Shown here piece by piece: positions 23,885-31,103 of a stretch of DNA of 31,103 nucleotides. The notes beneath the pieces were generated by a model. The model was not told the origin of the DNA, searched no databases, and worked only from the letters and a program-made list of their open reading frames with translations. The DNA lies in NCBI GenBank assembly GCA_018648445.1, contig JABGRG010000044.1:1-31103 (forward strand). Direction: 5' to 3'. Every line of letters begins with the position of its first letter. Within the stretch, counting starts at the first letter, position 1. The position numbers and the translations under genes are program-made. This DNA is from Rhodospirillales bacterium (GTDB taxonomy: Bacteria > Pseudomonadota > Alphaproteobacteria > Rhodospirillales_A > JACZKS01).

Positions 23885-23910
23885 ACAGCGCGAATATATG
23901 GAGGCGAGCC

Positions 23911-25890
23911 ATGGCCAAGGAAAAGGGTTCCAAGATCAAGGTTAAGCACGGAAAGAAAAAGCAATCCGTGCCGATCACCTGGGTCCACACACTGGTTGTC
24001 GGCAGTGGCGCGGCTGGCCTGAACGCAGCCGTGCAGCTCAATAATCAGGGGATCGAGGACATTGTCATCCTGACCGAGGGCCTGAAAATGGGGACCTCGA
24101 TCAATACCGGCAGCGACAAACAAACCTATTACAAGCTGTCGCTTTGCGGTGAGGATCAGGATGCGCCCGGCATCATGGCCGAGAATTACTTCGCGGGCGG
24201 CAGCATGCACGGCGATTTGGCATTGGTCGAAGCCAGCCTATCGGCGCGCGGGTTCCTCAATCTGGTCAATCTTGGGGTGCCGTTTCCGCTGGACGCCTAC
24301 GGGCAGGCCATGGGCTACAAGACCGATCACGACCCGCGCCAGCGCGCCACATCGGTCGGCCCCTATACCTCGCGCGAGATGTGTAATGCCTTGATCCGCG
24401 ACGCCGATCGGCGCAGCGTCAAAATTAAGGAAAAGCGCAATGTGGTCTCGCTGCTGACGACAGGACAGGGGCGCTGGAAAAGGGCCTGTGGCGCCATTGC
24501 CGTGGACGCCAAGGGACGCTTGGAAGCCTACGGCGCGGAAAATGTGATCTTCGGCGTTGGTGGCCCCGGCGGACTGTACAAAACAAGCGTCTATCCGTCG
24601 GTCCACACCGGGGCCGTGGGTTTGGCCATGATGGCGGGAGCCCGATCACAAAGCCTGCCCGAATCCCAATACGGCATGGCGTCGATCAAGTTCCGTTGGA
24701 ACGTCTCGGGCACCTTCATGCAGGTGGTGCCGCGTTTCATCAGCACCGACGCCGAGGGCAATGACGAACAGGAATTCCTGCGCCCGTACTTCGCATCCCT
24801 GGGCGAAATGAACTCGATGATCTTCCTCAAGGGCTATCAGTGGCCGTTTGATCCGCGCAAGGTGGTCGGTGGATCGTCCATCGTCGATATTCTGGTGTAT
24901 GTGGAAACGGTGATTAAGGGGCGTCGGGTGTTCCTTGATTTCCGCACCGATCCCGCCGATTTCAAAATTGGCGATCTGAACGAAGAGGCCCACACCTACC
25001 TGCAAAATTCCAAGGCCCTGATGGCGACGCCCATCAAGCGCCTGCAAACCATGAACCCGGGGGCCATTCAGCTTTATCTCGATCACAACATCGATATCCG
25101 CAAGGACCCGCTGGAAATAGCCGTTTGTGCCCAGCACAACAACGGCGGGCTGGCCGCCAATCACTGGTGGGAGTCGCTCAACATCAAGCATCTGTTCCCC
25201 ATCGGCGAGGTCAACGGAAGCCACGGCGTTTATCGTCCGGGCGGATCGGCGCTCAATGCGGGGCAGGTGGGTAGTCTGCGCGCTGCTGATTTTATCGCCC
25301 ATCGCTATGCCGATTGGACAATCGACAAAGGGCAGGTCAAGCAGGCGGCTCGCGAGGCGATCACCGATGTTCTCGAATACTTGGACAACAGCACCCAGTC
25401 CGAGATCTCCTGGAAGGAAGCCCGCGACGAGTTCCAGGGCCGCATGACCGAAGCGGGCGCTCATATCCGTTCGCTCGACAACCTCAAAACGGCGGTCGTT
25501 GCAGCGCGCGCGCAATGGAAGCGGGTTTCCGAGCAAGGGTGTGCATACAAGGGCGTGCGCAGCATGGTCGAGGCCCTGCGTAATCGCCAGCTATGCTTCG
25601 CCCATATGGTTTATCTGGAGGCCGTTCGTTTCCAGGTGGCCAGCGGCGTGGGTAGCCGGGGCTCGGCCCTGGTTTTGACGGCGCGCGGCGGAACCAAGGC
25701 GCATGCGGCGCTGGGCACCGAATGGCGTTTCGCCAAGGAAAACGAAAAATTCCGCAAGCAGGTTCTCGAAACCGATGTTCGCGGTGACAAAGTGATCTCC
25801 AAATGGATTGACCGCCGACCCCTTCCCGAAACCGATCTTTGGTTCGAGACGGCGTGGGCGGCATTCCGTGAAGGCAAAATCTACCGCTAA
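23911..25890 (+). CDS. Large FAD-dependent dehydrogenase of the fumarate reductase / SdhA flavoprotein superfamily
   Basis: This 659-residue flavoprotein has an N-terminal dinucleotide fold VVGSGAAGLNAAVQL (residues 29-43) and a second FAD segment NVIFGVGGPGGLYKTS. A C-terminal closing motif reads LFPIGEVNGSHGVYRPGGSALNAGQVGSLRAAD, given here in parts: IGEVNGSHG and GGSALNAGQVGS. This matches the FAD_binding_2 group. A lysine-rich, non-signal N-terminus (KEKGSKIKVKHGKKKQ) precedes the fold. No Fe-S or membrane-anchor subunit is encoded next to it, so it is not a standard succinate dehydrogenase, and electrons must go to another acceptor. Start ATG 23911 follows GGAGGCGAG. It is 26 bp after the SDR. 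Likely role: oxidation of a CH-CH or CH-OH group in the same pathway. Substrate unknown. Confidence 0.85.
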   Translation: MAKEKGSKIKVKHGKKKQSVPITWVHTLVVGSGAAGLNAAVQLNNQGIEDIVILTEGLKMGTSINTGSDKQTYYKLSLCGEDQDAPGIMAENYFAGGSMHGDLALVEASLSARGFLNLVNLGVPFPLDAYGQAMGYKTDHDPRQRATSVGPYTSREMCNALIRDADRRSVKIKEKRNVVSLLTTGQGRWKRACGAIAVDAKGRLEAYGAENVIFGVGGPGGLYKTSVYPSVHTGAVGLAMMAGARSQSLPESQYGMASIKFRWNVSGTFMQVVPRFISTDAEGNDEQEFLRPYFASLGEMNSMIFLKGYQWPFDPRKVVGGSSIVDILVYVETVIKGRRVFLDFRTDPADFKIGDLNEEAHTYLQNSKALMATPIKRLQTMNPGAIQLYLDHNIDIRKDPLEIAVCAQHNNGGLAANHWWESLNIKHLFPIGEVNGSHGVYRPGGSALNAGQVGSLRAADFIAHRYADWTIDKGQVKQAAREAITDVLEYLDNSTQSEISWKEARDEFQGRMTEAGAHIRSLDNLKTAVVAARAQWKRVSEQGCAYKGVRSMVEALRNRQLCFAHMVYLEAVRFQVASGVGSRGSALVLTARGGTKAHAALGTEWRFAKENEKFRKQVLETDVRGDKVISKWIDRRPLPETDLWFETAWAAFREGKIYR

Positions 25891-25918
25891 GGTAGTGGCT
25901 TGAGATAATTAGGAAATG

Positions 25919-25941
25919 TCCTCCTGAGGTGAATTGGAGGA
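25919..25941 (+). promoter_or_regulatory. Hairpin sequestering the DUF993 ribosome binding site
   Basis: TCCTCC at 25919-25924 is perfectly complementary to GGAGGA at 25936-25941, with an 11-base loop. The second arm is the Shine-Dalgarno sequence of the gene starting at 25950. In mRNA the two would pair and hide the site unless translation or a factor opens it. Short complementary runs do arise by chance, so this is only a candidate. Confidence 0.35.
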
Positions 25942-25949
25942 ACGAATAG

Positions 25950-27116
25950 ATGGCGACGTTAAGACTGCCGGTGAAAGATGGTCCGCTGGCGCTCTACACC
26001 ATGGGCGAGCCCAAGGATTTCGGGCCTGCGCCCGAACAACCCCATTGCCGCGTGGCAATGGCGGCTCCGCACATGGTCAGCAACCCGTTGGCCCACACCA
26101 ATCCGTGGACGGAACCGGTGGTGGCCTGGGACGATACGCTCAAGTATCGGCGCTACCTTTGGGGGCTTGGCGTCGGTGTGGCCGAAGCCATGGACACGTC
26201 GCACCGCGGAAGCGGTCTCGATTGGCCAACTGCGCTGAAACTAATCGAGCTCAGCATCGCTGAATCAAAGGACTTTCCGAACGCGGTTCTGTTCTCGGGC
26301 GCGGGAACCGATCATCTGGACCCCGGCAATGCAAAGACTGTCAGTGACGTGATCGCCGCCTATGACGTCCAGTGTTCGGCTATTGAAAAGATGGGCGGAT
26401 GGATTGTCCTGATGGCCAGCCGAGCGCTGGCGCACGTTGCCAAATCGCCGGACGACTACGCGAAGGTATATGACGCGGTCCTTTCGCGGGTACACAAGCC
26501 GGTCATAATTCACTGGCTGGGCGAGATGTTCGATCCCCGGCTTGCCGGATATTGGGGAGTGAGCGACCCGCAGGAGGCCATGAAAAATTGCCTCGGCGTA
26601 ATTTCCGCCAACGCGGCCAAGGTGGAAGGCGTAAAGATATCGCTTCTGGACAAGGATCTGGAAATCAAGATGCGCCGGCGGCTCCCGGAAGGGGTCAAGA
26701 TGTACACCGGCGACGATTTCAATTACCCGGAATTGATTGCAGGGGATGGGGAGGGGTTCAGTCACGCGCTGCTTGGCATTTTTGACCCTATTGCGCCCGC
26801 CGTGACCGGGGCTCTTTCAGCGCTGACATCGGGCGATGTCGATGGTTTCAACGATATCATGACGCCGACTATTCCGCTGGCCCGGCATATTTTCCGCGCA
26901 CCGACGCAGTATTTTAAAACCGGTGTCGTTTTCATGGCCTACCTGAACGGCCATCAACCGCATTTTATTATGATGGGCGGCCAGCAGAGTGCGCACTCGC
27001 TGCCCTATTTGGCGGATGTGTTCCGACTTGCCGATCAGGCGGGCCTGATCGCCGACCCGGATCACGCCGCCGCGAAAATGAAAACCGTCATGCGCCTATA
27101 CGGAATCGAGGGATAA
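25950..27116 (+). CDS. DUF993 family protein, dihydrodipicolinate-synthase-like aldolase
   Basis: This 388-residue protein matches DUF993, an uncharacterised family usually listed as DHDPS-like. By eye, EGVKISLLDKD lines up with the DapA strand that carries the Schiff-base lysine, making Lys229 the candidate, and VKMYTGDDFNY plus GHALLG-like FSHALLGIFDPIAP follow as in DapA. The strand that usually gives LYNxP reads VIIHWLGEM (184-192), so the catalytic Tyr is missing and replaced by His188/Trp189. The N-terminal ~70 residues are an addition to the DapA core. The start has GGAGGA eight bases upstream. Inferred role: retro-aldol or dehydratase step on a keto-acid intermediate. No activity has been shown to my knowledge. 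Confidence 0.82.
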   Translation: MATLRLPVKDGPLALYTMGEPKDFGPAPEQPHCRVAMAAPHMVSNPLAHTNPWTEPVVAWDDTLKYRRYLWGLGVGVAEAMDTSHRGSGLDWPTALKLIELSIAESKDFPNAVLFSGAGTDHLDPGNAKTVSDVIAAYDVQCSAIEKMGGWIVLMASRALAHVAKSPDDYAKVYDAVLSRVHKPVIIHWLGEMFDPRLAGYWGVSDPQEAMKNCLGVISANAAKVEGVKISLLDKDLEIKMRRRLPEGVKMYTGDDFNYPELIAGDGEGFSHALLGIFDPIAPAVTGALSALTSGDVDGFNDIMTPTIPLARHIFRAPTQYFKTGVVFMAYLNGHQPHFIMMGGQQSAHSLPYLADVFRLADQAGLIADPDHAAAKMKTVMRLYGIEG

Positions 27117-27120
27117 AATT

Positions 27121-27954
27121 ATGGGCGAAATTCGCTATCCGCTTTCCATCAATCAGGCAACCACCAAAGTGCAGTGGACACTGCGCGAAGCCGTCGAAGG
27201 CTACGCAAAGCAGGACGTTCATGGAATCGCGGTTTGGCGCGATAAGTTGGAAGAATGCGGCCTACGGGAAGCGGCGCGGATTCTCTCCGATAACGGGATG
27301 ACGGTGACGGGCCTGTGCCGGGGCGGCATGTTCCCGGCCACTGATAAGGCGGGCCTTAAGGCCGCTATTGACGATAATTTGCGCGCCGTTGACGAAGCCG
27401 TCGCCATTGGCGCGCAGTGTCTGGTTCTCGTTTGCGGCGGGTTGCCCGAGGGATCAAAAGATATCGCCGGTGCGCGCGCCATGATTCGGGATGGTATAGC
27501 GGCGACCCTGCCGCACGCACGGGCCGCCGGAATGCCTCTGGCCATCGAGCCTCTGCATCCGATGTATGCGGCGGATCGGGCCTGCATCAACAGCTTGGAG
27601 CAGAGCAACGATATTTGCGATGAACTGGGCGCGGGCGTAGGGCTGGCGGTGGACGTCTACCATGTTTGGTGGGATCCGTATTTGAGGCGCGAGATTGACC
27701 GCGCCGCCAAGGCCGACCCTGGCCGTCTGCTGGCGTTTCATATATGTGACTGGCTGTCGCCGACCAAAGATATGCTGACCGATCGTGGCATGATGGGTGA
27801 CGGCGTAATCGATATTCCCGATTTTCGCGCGATGATGGAGAATGCCGGATACGACGGGTATGTCGAGGTCGAAATATTCTCGACTCGATGGTGGAACACG
27901 GACCCCGACGAGGTTGTGGCCACCTGCATTGAACGGCATCGGTCGGCCTGCTAA
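27121..27954 (+). CDS. Xylose-isomerase-like TIM-barrel sugar isomerase/epimerase (second copy)
   Basis: This 277-residue TIM barrel belongs to the same superfamily as the gene at 21030 but differs clearly from it in sequence. Likely metal ligands are Glu143 (AIEPLHP), Asp178 (AVDVYHVWWD), His207 (FHICDW) and Glu251 (VEVEIFS). MYAADRACINSLEQ and the WWDP segment are typical of the branch often found beside DUF993 genes. It starts four bases after the DUF993 stop, so the two are almost certainly co-translated and may act on consecutive intermediates. It is the last gene of the operon. The reaction (isomerase, epimerase or dehydratase) is not determined by the sequence. Confidence 0.87.
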   Translation: MGEIRYPLSINQATTKVQWTLREAVEGYAKQDVHGIAVWRDKLEECGLREAARILSDNGMTVTGLCRGGMFPATDKAGLKAAIDDNLRAVDEAVAIGAQCLVLVCGGLPEGSKDIAGARAMIRDGIAATLPHARAAGMPLAIEPLHPMYAADRACINSLEQSNDICDELGAGVGLAVDVYHVWWDPYLRREIDRAAKADPGRLLAFHICDWLSPTKDMLTDRGMMGDGVIDIPDFRAMMENAGYDGYVEVEIFSTRWWNTDPDEVVATCIERHRSAC

Positions 27955-28328
27955 CGTATGGCGGGATTGTTTGGTTGCGGAAACAACGTAAATGAGTTCT
28001 TCGAATTGCAGAATAGTGGCGTTTTTTATGATTTTGCAACTCAGGATGCAAACTCCGGCAAAAGAATGGTAAGATTGGACGTTGCATATTGAAAGGAATC
28101 GCCATATTCCGGGATAGTTTCTTTTTTTCTGCCGTGGCATGAAAGTTGCCATTACGGCGGTGGTGTGCTCTTGAGGCCGCTTTTCGGGTTTTCCGTAAGG
28201 TGGGGAGCCGGCGGAATTTTATTCTGCCCAAAAATAATACAATGTCAGCGCGGGCATCGACCCGTCTGGCGGGTCGATTCTTTCGCAAGAGAGATTGTGG
28301 AAACAAGAGATTCTTACGGAGATTGTTC
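27955..28328 (+). other. 374-bp gap between the catabolic operon and the OmpA lipoprotein gene
   Basis: No convincing gene is seen. A short 5-bp stem (28095-28099 with 28106-28110) followed eight bases later by a T-rich run (TTTCTTTTTTTCT) may be a weak terminator for the operon. A perfect 9-bp hairpin with five-base loop (28256-28264 with 28270-28278) lies about 50 bp before the lipoprotein start and could be a 5'-leader structure. A promoter for the lipoprotein gene should be here, but I cannot pick one with confidence. The stretch is more AT-rich than the genes around it. Confidence 0.5.
28256..28278 (+). promoter_or_regulatory. Leader stem-loop upstream of the OmpA lipoprotein gene
   Basis: ATCGACCCG (28256-28264) pairs perfectly with CGGGTCGAT (28270-28278) over a TCTGG loop, then TCTTTC follows. 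Stem-loops in 5' leaders stabilise many ompA-type mRNAs, and this one lies 50 bases upstream of the start codon. An intrinsic terminator is possible but the T-tract is interrupted. Confidence 0.4.
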
Positions 28329-29213
28329 ATGACGAATTCAGGAAAACTGTTGGTTGCCGGTTTTGCGGCGGCGCTGTTGTCAGGCTGCGGCGGGCAACAA
28401 TTGGGAAAAGCGCTAGAGATTGATCCGAAGGGATCGACGTTCCAGGGTCATCTGTATGCCGAGTACATCGAGCTTTCGCAGTCGGAATACGACGAAAGCG
28501 ACTGGGCGGATTCCGATAAGTTCGCGATGCGCGCGATCTCGGCGGGTACCGGTGGCCCCAGGTCGTTGGAAAAAATCGCTGCCCGCGAATTGCCCGAGGA
28601 CAAGGTTTACGCTCTGACCGAAGCTCGCAAACGCCTCGTCAACGTGTTTGGCAAGGGCGCGGCCGAGAAATATCCGGCGGACGCGGCGCATGCTCAGGCC
28701 ATGTATGAGTGCTGGATGCAAGAGCAGGAAGAAAACTTCCAGCCGCCAGACATCAAGCGTTGCCGGGCCGCACTTTGGGATGACTTGCGCAAGCTGGAAG
28801 CCGCCCTTGCTCCGAAGATGATGGCCGCGCCCGCGCCGATGCCCGCACCTGCGCCCGCACCTGCGCCGGCCATTCCTTCGTCGTTCATCGTTTTCTTCGA
28901 CTTTGACAAGGCGACATTGTCGGAACAGGCCAAGGCGATTATCGGTGAAGCGATGCTCGCCATTCGCCAAAGCAAGGCGAAATCGGTGGTGATTACCGGC
29001 CATGCGGACAAGTCCGGTGCTGCGAAATACAATATGGAACTTTCCAACGCACGTGTTGCAGTCGTCGCTGCGGCATTCGCGGAAGGTGGACTGGACTCGA
29101 GCGTTAAGGTCGTGAGTGCGGGATACGGCGAAGAATCGCCGCGCATCGCGACGGCGGACGGTCAGCGTTCAGCGGCCAACCGGCGGGTTCATATCGACCT
29201 GAACCAGTACTAG
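28329..29213 (+). CDS. OmpA-family outer-membrane lipoprotein
   Basis: This 294-residue protein has a lipoprotein signal peptide (GKLLVAGFAAALLSGC; lipobox LSGC, Cys20) and a unique, mainly helical central region (about 21-165). A Pro-Ala-rich linker (about 168-182, PAPMPAPAPAPAPA) leads to a C-terminal OmpA domain (about 184-294) with FFDFDKATLSEQAKAII and the peptidoglycan-binding NMELSNARVAVV...ANRRVHIDL. It should tether the outer membrane to peptidoglycan. The start at 28329 is set by GGAG seven bases upstream and by the correct lipobox position; the frame stays open further upstream without a signal. It is followed 134 bp later by an AsmA-like protein, possibly part of the same envelope function. 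Confidence 0.9.
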   Translation: MTNSGKLLVAGFAAALLSGCGGQQLGKALEIDPKGSTFQGHLYAEYIELSQSEYDESDWADSDKFAMRAISAGTGGPRSLEKIAARELPEDKVYALTEARKRLVNVFGKGAAEKYPADAAHAQAMYECWMQEQEENFQPPDIKRCRAALWDDLRKLEAALAPKMMAAPAPMPAPAPAPAPAIPSSFIVFFDFDKATLSEQAKAIIGEAMLAIRQSKAKSVVITGHADKSGAAKYNMELSNARVAVVAAAFAEGGLDSSVKVVSAGYGEESPRIATADGQRSAANRRVHIDLNQY

Positions 29214-29347
29214 GATCTGACGACCGATCCATGCGGGGGGCGGCGTGCCGCCCCCCGAACTCTGTTCTCGGACAGGCAAAGCGGATGAGCAAACCGTCGG
29301 TTTGGTGCGGTATGGGTAAGCTCGTCCCTTAGAAGGAGTATTCCATT

Positions 29348-30205
29348 ATGAAACGCGGAATTCTGATCGGTGGCGCAGGTTTGGTGGTCATCGTCGTCGT
29401 GGGGGTTGTTTTCCTGTGGTCCAATATCGGCGAGATCATCAAGTCGGCGGTCGAAAAATTCGGAACGGAAATTCTTAAAGCCGAGGTAACTCTTAACGAG
29501 GTCGACATTTCGACGACTTCCGGTGCAGGTGCACTCAAGGGGCTGAATATTGGCAATCCGTCCGGCTTTGAAACCGACAAAGCCTTCAGCCTGGGCTTGG
29601 TCAGCGTCAAGATGGACACTGGTACCATCACATCCGATACCATTGTCATAAAGGAAATCGTCGTGCAGGCGCCGGACATTACCTATGAAATCGGCTCCGG
29701 TGGCAGCAATCTGGACAAGCTCAAGGAAAACGCCGACGCCTACGTCAAGGTGGCTTCGGGCGGCGGTGGCGGCAGCAGCAGCAGCAGCGCCGATAGCGCC
29801 GACGGAAAAAAACTGATTATTGAGCATCTGTACATTCGCGAAGCGAAGATGAATGTCAGTGCCACTTTTCTGGGCGGCAAGAAATTTGGTGCGACCCTGC
29901 CGGAAATTCACCTGACCGACATCGGCAAGGAAGACAATGGCGCCGGACCGGGCGAGATCGCCGATCAGGTCATCTCGGCCATTACCGATTCGGCGACCGG
30001 CGCGCTTTCAGGCATCGATTTCGGCGACATGGCCGGAAAAGTTACGGAGCAGCTTGGCGACATCATGGGTAGCGCGGGCGGTATGGCCAGCGGTGCCGCA
30101 GATGCGGCCAAGGGTCAGGCCACCGATCTAATGAAGAAGGCAACAGAAGGAACTGGCGGTGCCGGTGAGGCCCTGAAGGGGCTGTTTGGCGGGGCCAAGA
30201 AATAG
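29348..30205 (+). CDS. AsmA-like membrane-anchored periplasmic protein
   Basis: This 285-residue protein has one N-terminal membrane helix (GILIGGAGLVVIVVVGVVFLW, residues 4-24, given as a 21-residue span) and a periplasmic part. Segments such as TLNEVDISTTSGAGALKGLNIGNPSGF and KEIVVQAPDITYEI resemble the beta-rich repeats of AsmA-type envelope proteins involved in lipid transport or outer-membrane homeostasis. A Gly5-Ser5 low-complexity linker (about 137-147) splits the first domain from a second. The C-terminal third is Gly/Ala-rich (about 195-285) and probably flexible or helical. AGGAG nine bases upstream supports the ATG. A strong terminator follows. The family link is moderate because AsmA members are very diverse. 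Confidence 0.65.
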   Translation: MKRGILIGGAGLVVIVVVGVVFLWSNIGEIIKSAVEKFGTEILKAEVTLNEVDISTTSGAGALKGLNIGNPSGFETDKAFSLGLVSVKMDTGTITSDTIVIKEIVVQAPDITYEIGSGGSNLDKLKENADAYVKVASGGGGGSSSSSADSADGKKLIIEHLYIREAKMNVSATFLGGKKFGATLPEIHLTDIGKEDNGAGPGEIADQVISAITDSATGALSGIDFGDMAGKVTEQLGDIMGSAGGMASGAADAAKGQATDLMKKATEGTGGAGEALKGLFGGAKK

Positions 30206-30228
30206 CTCTGTGCCAGAATAATTCGTAG

Positions 30229-30258
30229 AAACGGCGGCCTTTTGGCCGCCGTTTTTTT
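30229..30258 (+). terminator. Intrinsic terminator after the AsmA-like gene
   Basis: An 11-bp perfect stem (30229-30239 with 30244-30254), mostly GC, has a TTTT loop and runs into TTTTTTT (30252-30258). It lies 24 bases after the stop of the AsmA-like gene and ends just before the stop of the convergent CoA-transferase gene, so it separates the two transcripts. Confidence 0.93.
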
Positions 30259-30261
30259 CAA

Positions 30262-31103
30262 TTATTCCCGAAAGTGGTGGGCGTCCATGATTTTCGGTGA
30301 ATGGACGATAGGCGTGAAATCCATACGGTTCAGAATATCGGATTGCAGGTCGACGCCGGGCGCGATTTCGATCAATTCCACACCTTCCGCAGCCATCCTG
30401 AAAACCGCGCGTTCGGTCACGTAAACAACTTCCTGCCCGCAATCGCGGGCGCGTTGGGCGCTGAACGTCAGGTGTCCAACCTCGTGCACCAGTTTGCGCA
30501 CTGAGCCGCCCTCGATGATCTCAAGCCCGTTGCTGCCTAGCGCGGTGCGTAACCCCTTGGTTTCAAAGGTGCCGCAGAACACGACCCTCTTGGCGTTCTG
30601 AGAAATATCGATAAATCCGCCGGTGCCGACCAGGCGCCCGTTCAGGCGCGAGACGTTGACGTTGCCGTGGCGGTCCATTTCGCCCATGCCCAGGAAGGTG
30701 ATGTCGATGCCGCCGCCACTGTAAAAATCGAATTGCTTGATGGACGACAGAATGGCTTCCGGATTGACCGCCGCGCCAAACAACTCGCCGTCGATAATGG
30801 CCCCGTTGTGGCTGCCTTGTTCGATGGTCAGCCAGTAATCTTCCAGCTTGCCTCCATCAATCAGCATGTTGGGAATGCCGCCGGGAATGCCGAAACCGAA
30901 ATTGACGACCGTGCCCGGCACCAGTTCCTCGGCGGCGCGTCTGGCAATAACCTGCCGAATACCCGGGTGGACGGCGGCGTTGGTCATGGCCGGTTCACCG
31001 AAAAAGGGTGCCAGCACCGCACCCTTGCCAATATAAGCCTGATCCGCTGCATACCAGACTGGCCGCTTTTGTTTTAGAGCCCTGAGCAGACTGCGCACGC
31101 TGT
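30262..31103 (-). CDS. Acyl-CoA:carboxylate CoA-transferase (YdiF / family I type), 5' end outside the window
   Basis: The visible 279 residues form the C-terminal (beta) half of a family I CoA-transferase in which alpha and beta parts are fused, as in YdiF/propionate CoA-transferase (about 520 residues). Features are IRQVIARRAAEELVPGTVVNFGFGIPGGIPNML, in parts RRAAEEL and VNFGFGIPGG, then the catalytic glutamate in TIEQGSHNG, and DITFLGMGEMDRHGNVNVSRL. The reading frame is open to the window edge, so the true start lies beyond 31103; a GTG at 31096-31098 is not the start. Such enzymes move CoA between short-chain acyl-CoA donors and carboxylates through a glutamyl-CoA intermediate. The acyl specificity cannot be told from this half. 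Confidence 0.87.
   Translation of the reverse strand, partial: SVRSLLRALKQKRPVWYAADQAYIGKGAVLAPFFGEPAMTNAAVHPGIRQVIARRAAEELVPGTVVNFGFGIPGGIPNMLIDGGKLEDYWLTIEQGSHNGAIIDGELFGAAVNPEAILSSIKQFDFYSGGGIDITFLGMGEMDRHGNVNVSRLNGRLVGTGGFIDISQNAKRVVFCGTFETKGLRTALGSNGLEIIEGGSVRKLVHEVGHLTFSAQRARDCGQEVVYVTERAVFRMAAEGVELIEIAPGVDLQSDILNRMDFTPIVHSPKIMDAHHFRE

Noticed and set aside
23911..25890. Assignment as succinate dehydrogenase or fumarate reductase flavoprotein subunit
   Set aside because: No Fe-S or membrane subunit is adjacent, and the context is sugar-type catabolism; only superfamily membership is supported.
21030..27954. Assignment to known levoglucosan, myo-inositol or C-glycoside catabolic pathways
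   Set aside because: Gfo/Idh and isomerase genes are shared with those pathways, but their diagnostic enzymes (for example IolD, IolC or the C-deglycosidase small subunit) are missing, while DUF993 and the FAD enzyme are extra.
1..31103. CRISPR arrays, insertion sequences, phage or plasmid genes, attachment sites
   Set aside because: No regularly spaced direct repeats, transposases, integrases or terminal inverted repeats were seen by eye.

Overview
The window looks like chromosomal DNA of a fairly GC-rich alphaproteobacterium, probably a Rhodospirillales-type marine or soil heterotroph. The reasons are a DUF1489 protein (a family known almost only from Alphaproteobacteria), octanoyltransferase LipB, a tripartite tricarboxylate transporter (TTT) system, an alphaproteobacterial-style OmpA lipoprotein and the general codon use. 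The organism call is inference; no rRNA or taxonomic marker is present. Coding density is high. I see no insertion sequence, prophage or CRISPR array, and one tRNA gene (Leu, GAG).

Layout. (1) 1-6365 is a hydroxy-acid / C4-dicarboxylate catabolic region. It holds the 3' end of a D-2-hydroxyacid dehydrogenase (+), then four minus-strand genes in operon order (D-2-hydroxyacid dehydrogenase, HpcH/HpaI aldolase, maleate-isomerase-like enzyme, M20 amidohydrolase). A divergent LysR regulator follows, then a convergent enolase-superfamily enzyme that closely resembles D-tartrate dehydratase. (2) 6538-7095 is a lone AT-richer AAA_28 ATPase, possibly acquired. (3) 7269-10936 is housekeeping: LipB, tRNA-Leu with a terminator, then MgtE, thioesterase, Rid-family protein and DUF1489 on the plus strand. 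(4) 10940-13459 holds three minus-strand genes: radical SAM protein, periplasmic binding protein and TauE/SafE permease. (5) 13501-17704 is a mixed accessory block: DHDPS-family aldolase, HPt protein, PadR-like regulator, class V aminotransferase and an ABC ATPase without permeases. (6) 17840-27954 is a tightly packed nine-gene plus-strand catabolic operon. It encodes TctC-TctB-TctA, a sugar isomerase, a Gfo/Idh/MocA dehydrogenase, an SDR, a large FAD dehydrogenase, a DUF993 aldolase-like protein and a second sugar isomerase. (7) 28329-31103 holds an OmpA lipoprotein, an AsmA-like membrane protein and the C-terminal part of a CoA-transferase.

How it fits together. Region 6 is the most interesting part. 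A TTT importer is wired to three redox enzymes of different classes, two xylose-isomerase-like TIM barrels and a DUF993 protein whose sequence can be laid over dihydrodipicolinate synthase, with the Schiff-base lysine apparently kept and the catalytic tyrosine replaced. This reads as import, oxidation, isomerisation and aldol-type cleavage of a polyhydroxylated acid or cyclitol-like compound, but I do not recognise it as any characterised pathway. Possible control elements inside it are a terminator-like hairpin between tctC and tctB, a palindrome overlapping a consensus -35 box before the Gfo/Idh gene, and a hairpin that could cover the DUF993 ribosome binding site.
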